Source: Microbacterium sp. MAH-37 (lineage in GTDB: Bacteria > Actinomycetota > Actinomycetes > Actinomycetales > Microbacteriaceae). Taken from it: 64,000 nucleotides of DNA. Positions 63,780-64,000 of this stretch are shown piece by piece (position 1 is the first letter of the stretch; every line of letters starts with the position of its first letter). The DNA lies in contig NZ_WSEN01000002.1 of the NCBI RefSeq assembly GCF_009758255.1, forward strand, positions 62,001 to 126,000, read 5' to 3'. A model generated the notes under the pieces. It had not been told where the DNA came from, ran no database searches, and was given only the letters and a program-made list of their open reading frames with translations. The position numbers and the translations under genes are program-made.

Positions 63780-63815
63780 GAAGAGAGCGGATGCCGGCCG
63801 GCATCCGCTCTCTTC
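63780..63815. terminator. 36-base perfect palindrome, bidirectional terminator
   Basis: The sequence is a perfect palindrome (GAAGAGAGCGGATGCC plus its inverse around a GGCC-type centre) in the 45-base gap of two convergent genes. Outside it, CTGAACG and CGTTCAG extend the stem. The TCTTCGTCGTT tail is only weakly T-rich, but placement supports termination in both directions. Confidence 0.75.
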
Positions 63816-63820
63816 GTCGT

Positions 63821-64000
63821 TCAGGCCTCGGGCGTCTCGCCGTCCTCGACGTCCTCGTCGGTCGGCTTGCCGGGCCTGCGCGCCGCGCGGCGCTCGTAGA
63901 TGTCGCGCGAGGTCGCCGAGAGCGGGGTGCGCAGGAACAGCAGCGAGATGCTCATGCCGATGAGAGCGGCGAACAGCGCCGCGAGCCACCAGAACTCGCG
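63821..64000 (-). CDS. DUF4229-like small membrane protein (partial, cut by window end)
   Basis: The last 59 residues are visible: REFWWLAALFAALIGMSISL (a membrane helix) and LFLRTPLSATSRDIYERRAARRPG, ending in an acidic tail (DEDVEDGETPEA). It resembles DUF4229 proteins, which often lie near menaquinone genes in actinobacteria; menA is 3.3 kb away. The start is beyond the window. It converges with the RibD-like gene across the terminator palindrome. Confidence 0.6.
   Translation of the reverse strand, partial: REFWWLAALFAALIGMSISLLFLRTPLSATSRDIYERRAARRPGKPTDEDVEDGETPEA

Overview
The window is high-GC, densely coded DNA. It has short spacers, many ATGA/GTGA start-stop overlaps, frequent GTG starts and strong use of gcatcc/ggatgcc. 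The gene content fits a high-GC Gram-positive of the family Microbacteriaceae, most likely Microbacterium: an actinobacterial MenA, Lhr helicase, ClpC, a PspC sensor kinase, PaaX, DUF6421 and DUF6157. I see no rRNA, tRNA, CRISPR array, prophage or insertion sequence. It reads as an ordinary chromosomal segment with accessory catabolic clusters. At least 15 genes start 6-7 bases after a TANNNT -10 hexamer, so leaderless transcription is common here.

Layout. Positions 1-4.5 kb carry a mannan-degradation run: a GH2 beta-mannosidase (cut by the window edge), a GH113-like mannanase and a secreted multidomain GH26 mannanase. Positions 4.5-10.8 kb, on the minus strand, carry tryptophan-to-anthranilate catabolism: kynA, a metal-dependent amidohydrolase where kynurenine formamidase should be, kynU and a PaaX-type regulator. 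An NCS1 permease and an isochorismatase-type hydrolase precede it. Positions 10.8-14.5 kb hold an M18 aminopeptidase, a divergent MarR locus with three operators, and a DMT transporter behind a ykkC-family riboswitch. Positions 14.5-22.1 kb form a phosphonate locus: a GntR/UTRA regulator, phnD, phnC, a double-length phnE, a FAD oxidoreductase, a phosphonatase-like HAD enzyme and a zinc dehydrogenase. Its divergent promoter region contains PHO-box-like 11-base repeats.

Positions 22-32 kb contain FHA, AbiEi/Vsr-like, nitronate monooxygenase-like, purU, CPA2 antiporter, amidotransferase and clpC genes, interspersed with six copies of a conserved hairpin repeat (about 24-base arms, constant 13-base loop). 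Positions 32-37.3 kb hold regulators and a PspC envelope-stress module (membrane protein divergent from a sensor kinase and response regulator). Positions 37-49 kb hold nei, an EI24 protein, tyrS with an apparent Tyr-codon leader-peptide attenuator, a HIT protein, lhr, a nucleotidyltransferase and an ABC-F ATPase. Positions 49-64 kb are mostly housekeeping or family-level genes: an esterase, a NUDIX protein, an APH-like kinase, an M3 peptidase, threonine aldolase, an MFS transporter, DUF6421 with a divergent Lrp regulator, a YggS-type protein, menA, PP2C-like and ArsR-like proteins, a cupin, a DUF4287 protein, a RibD-like reductase and an edge-truncated DUF4229-like gene.

The best candidates for undescribed biology are the amidohydrolase in the kyn operon, the tyrS leader peptide, the riboswitch-controlled DMT transporter, and the 24-13-24 palindrome family that brackets a PD-(D/E)XK-like gene. 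All family assignments come from reading motifs by eye. No database search was run.
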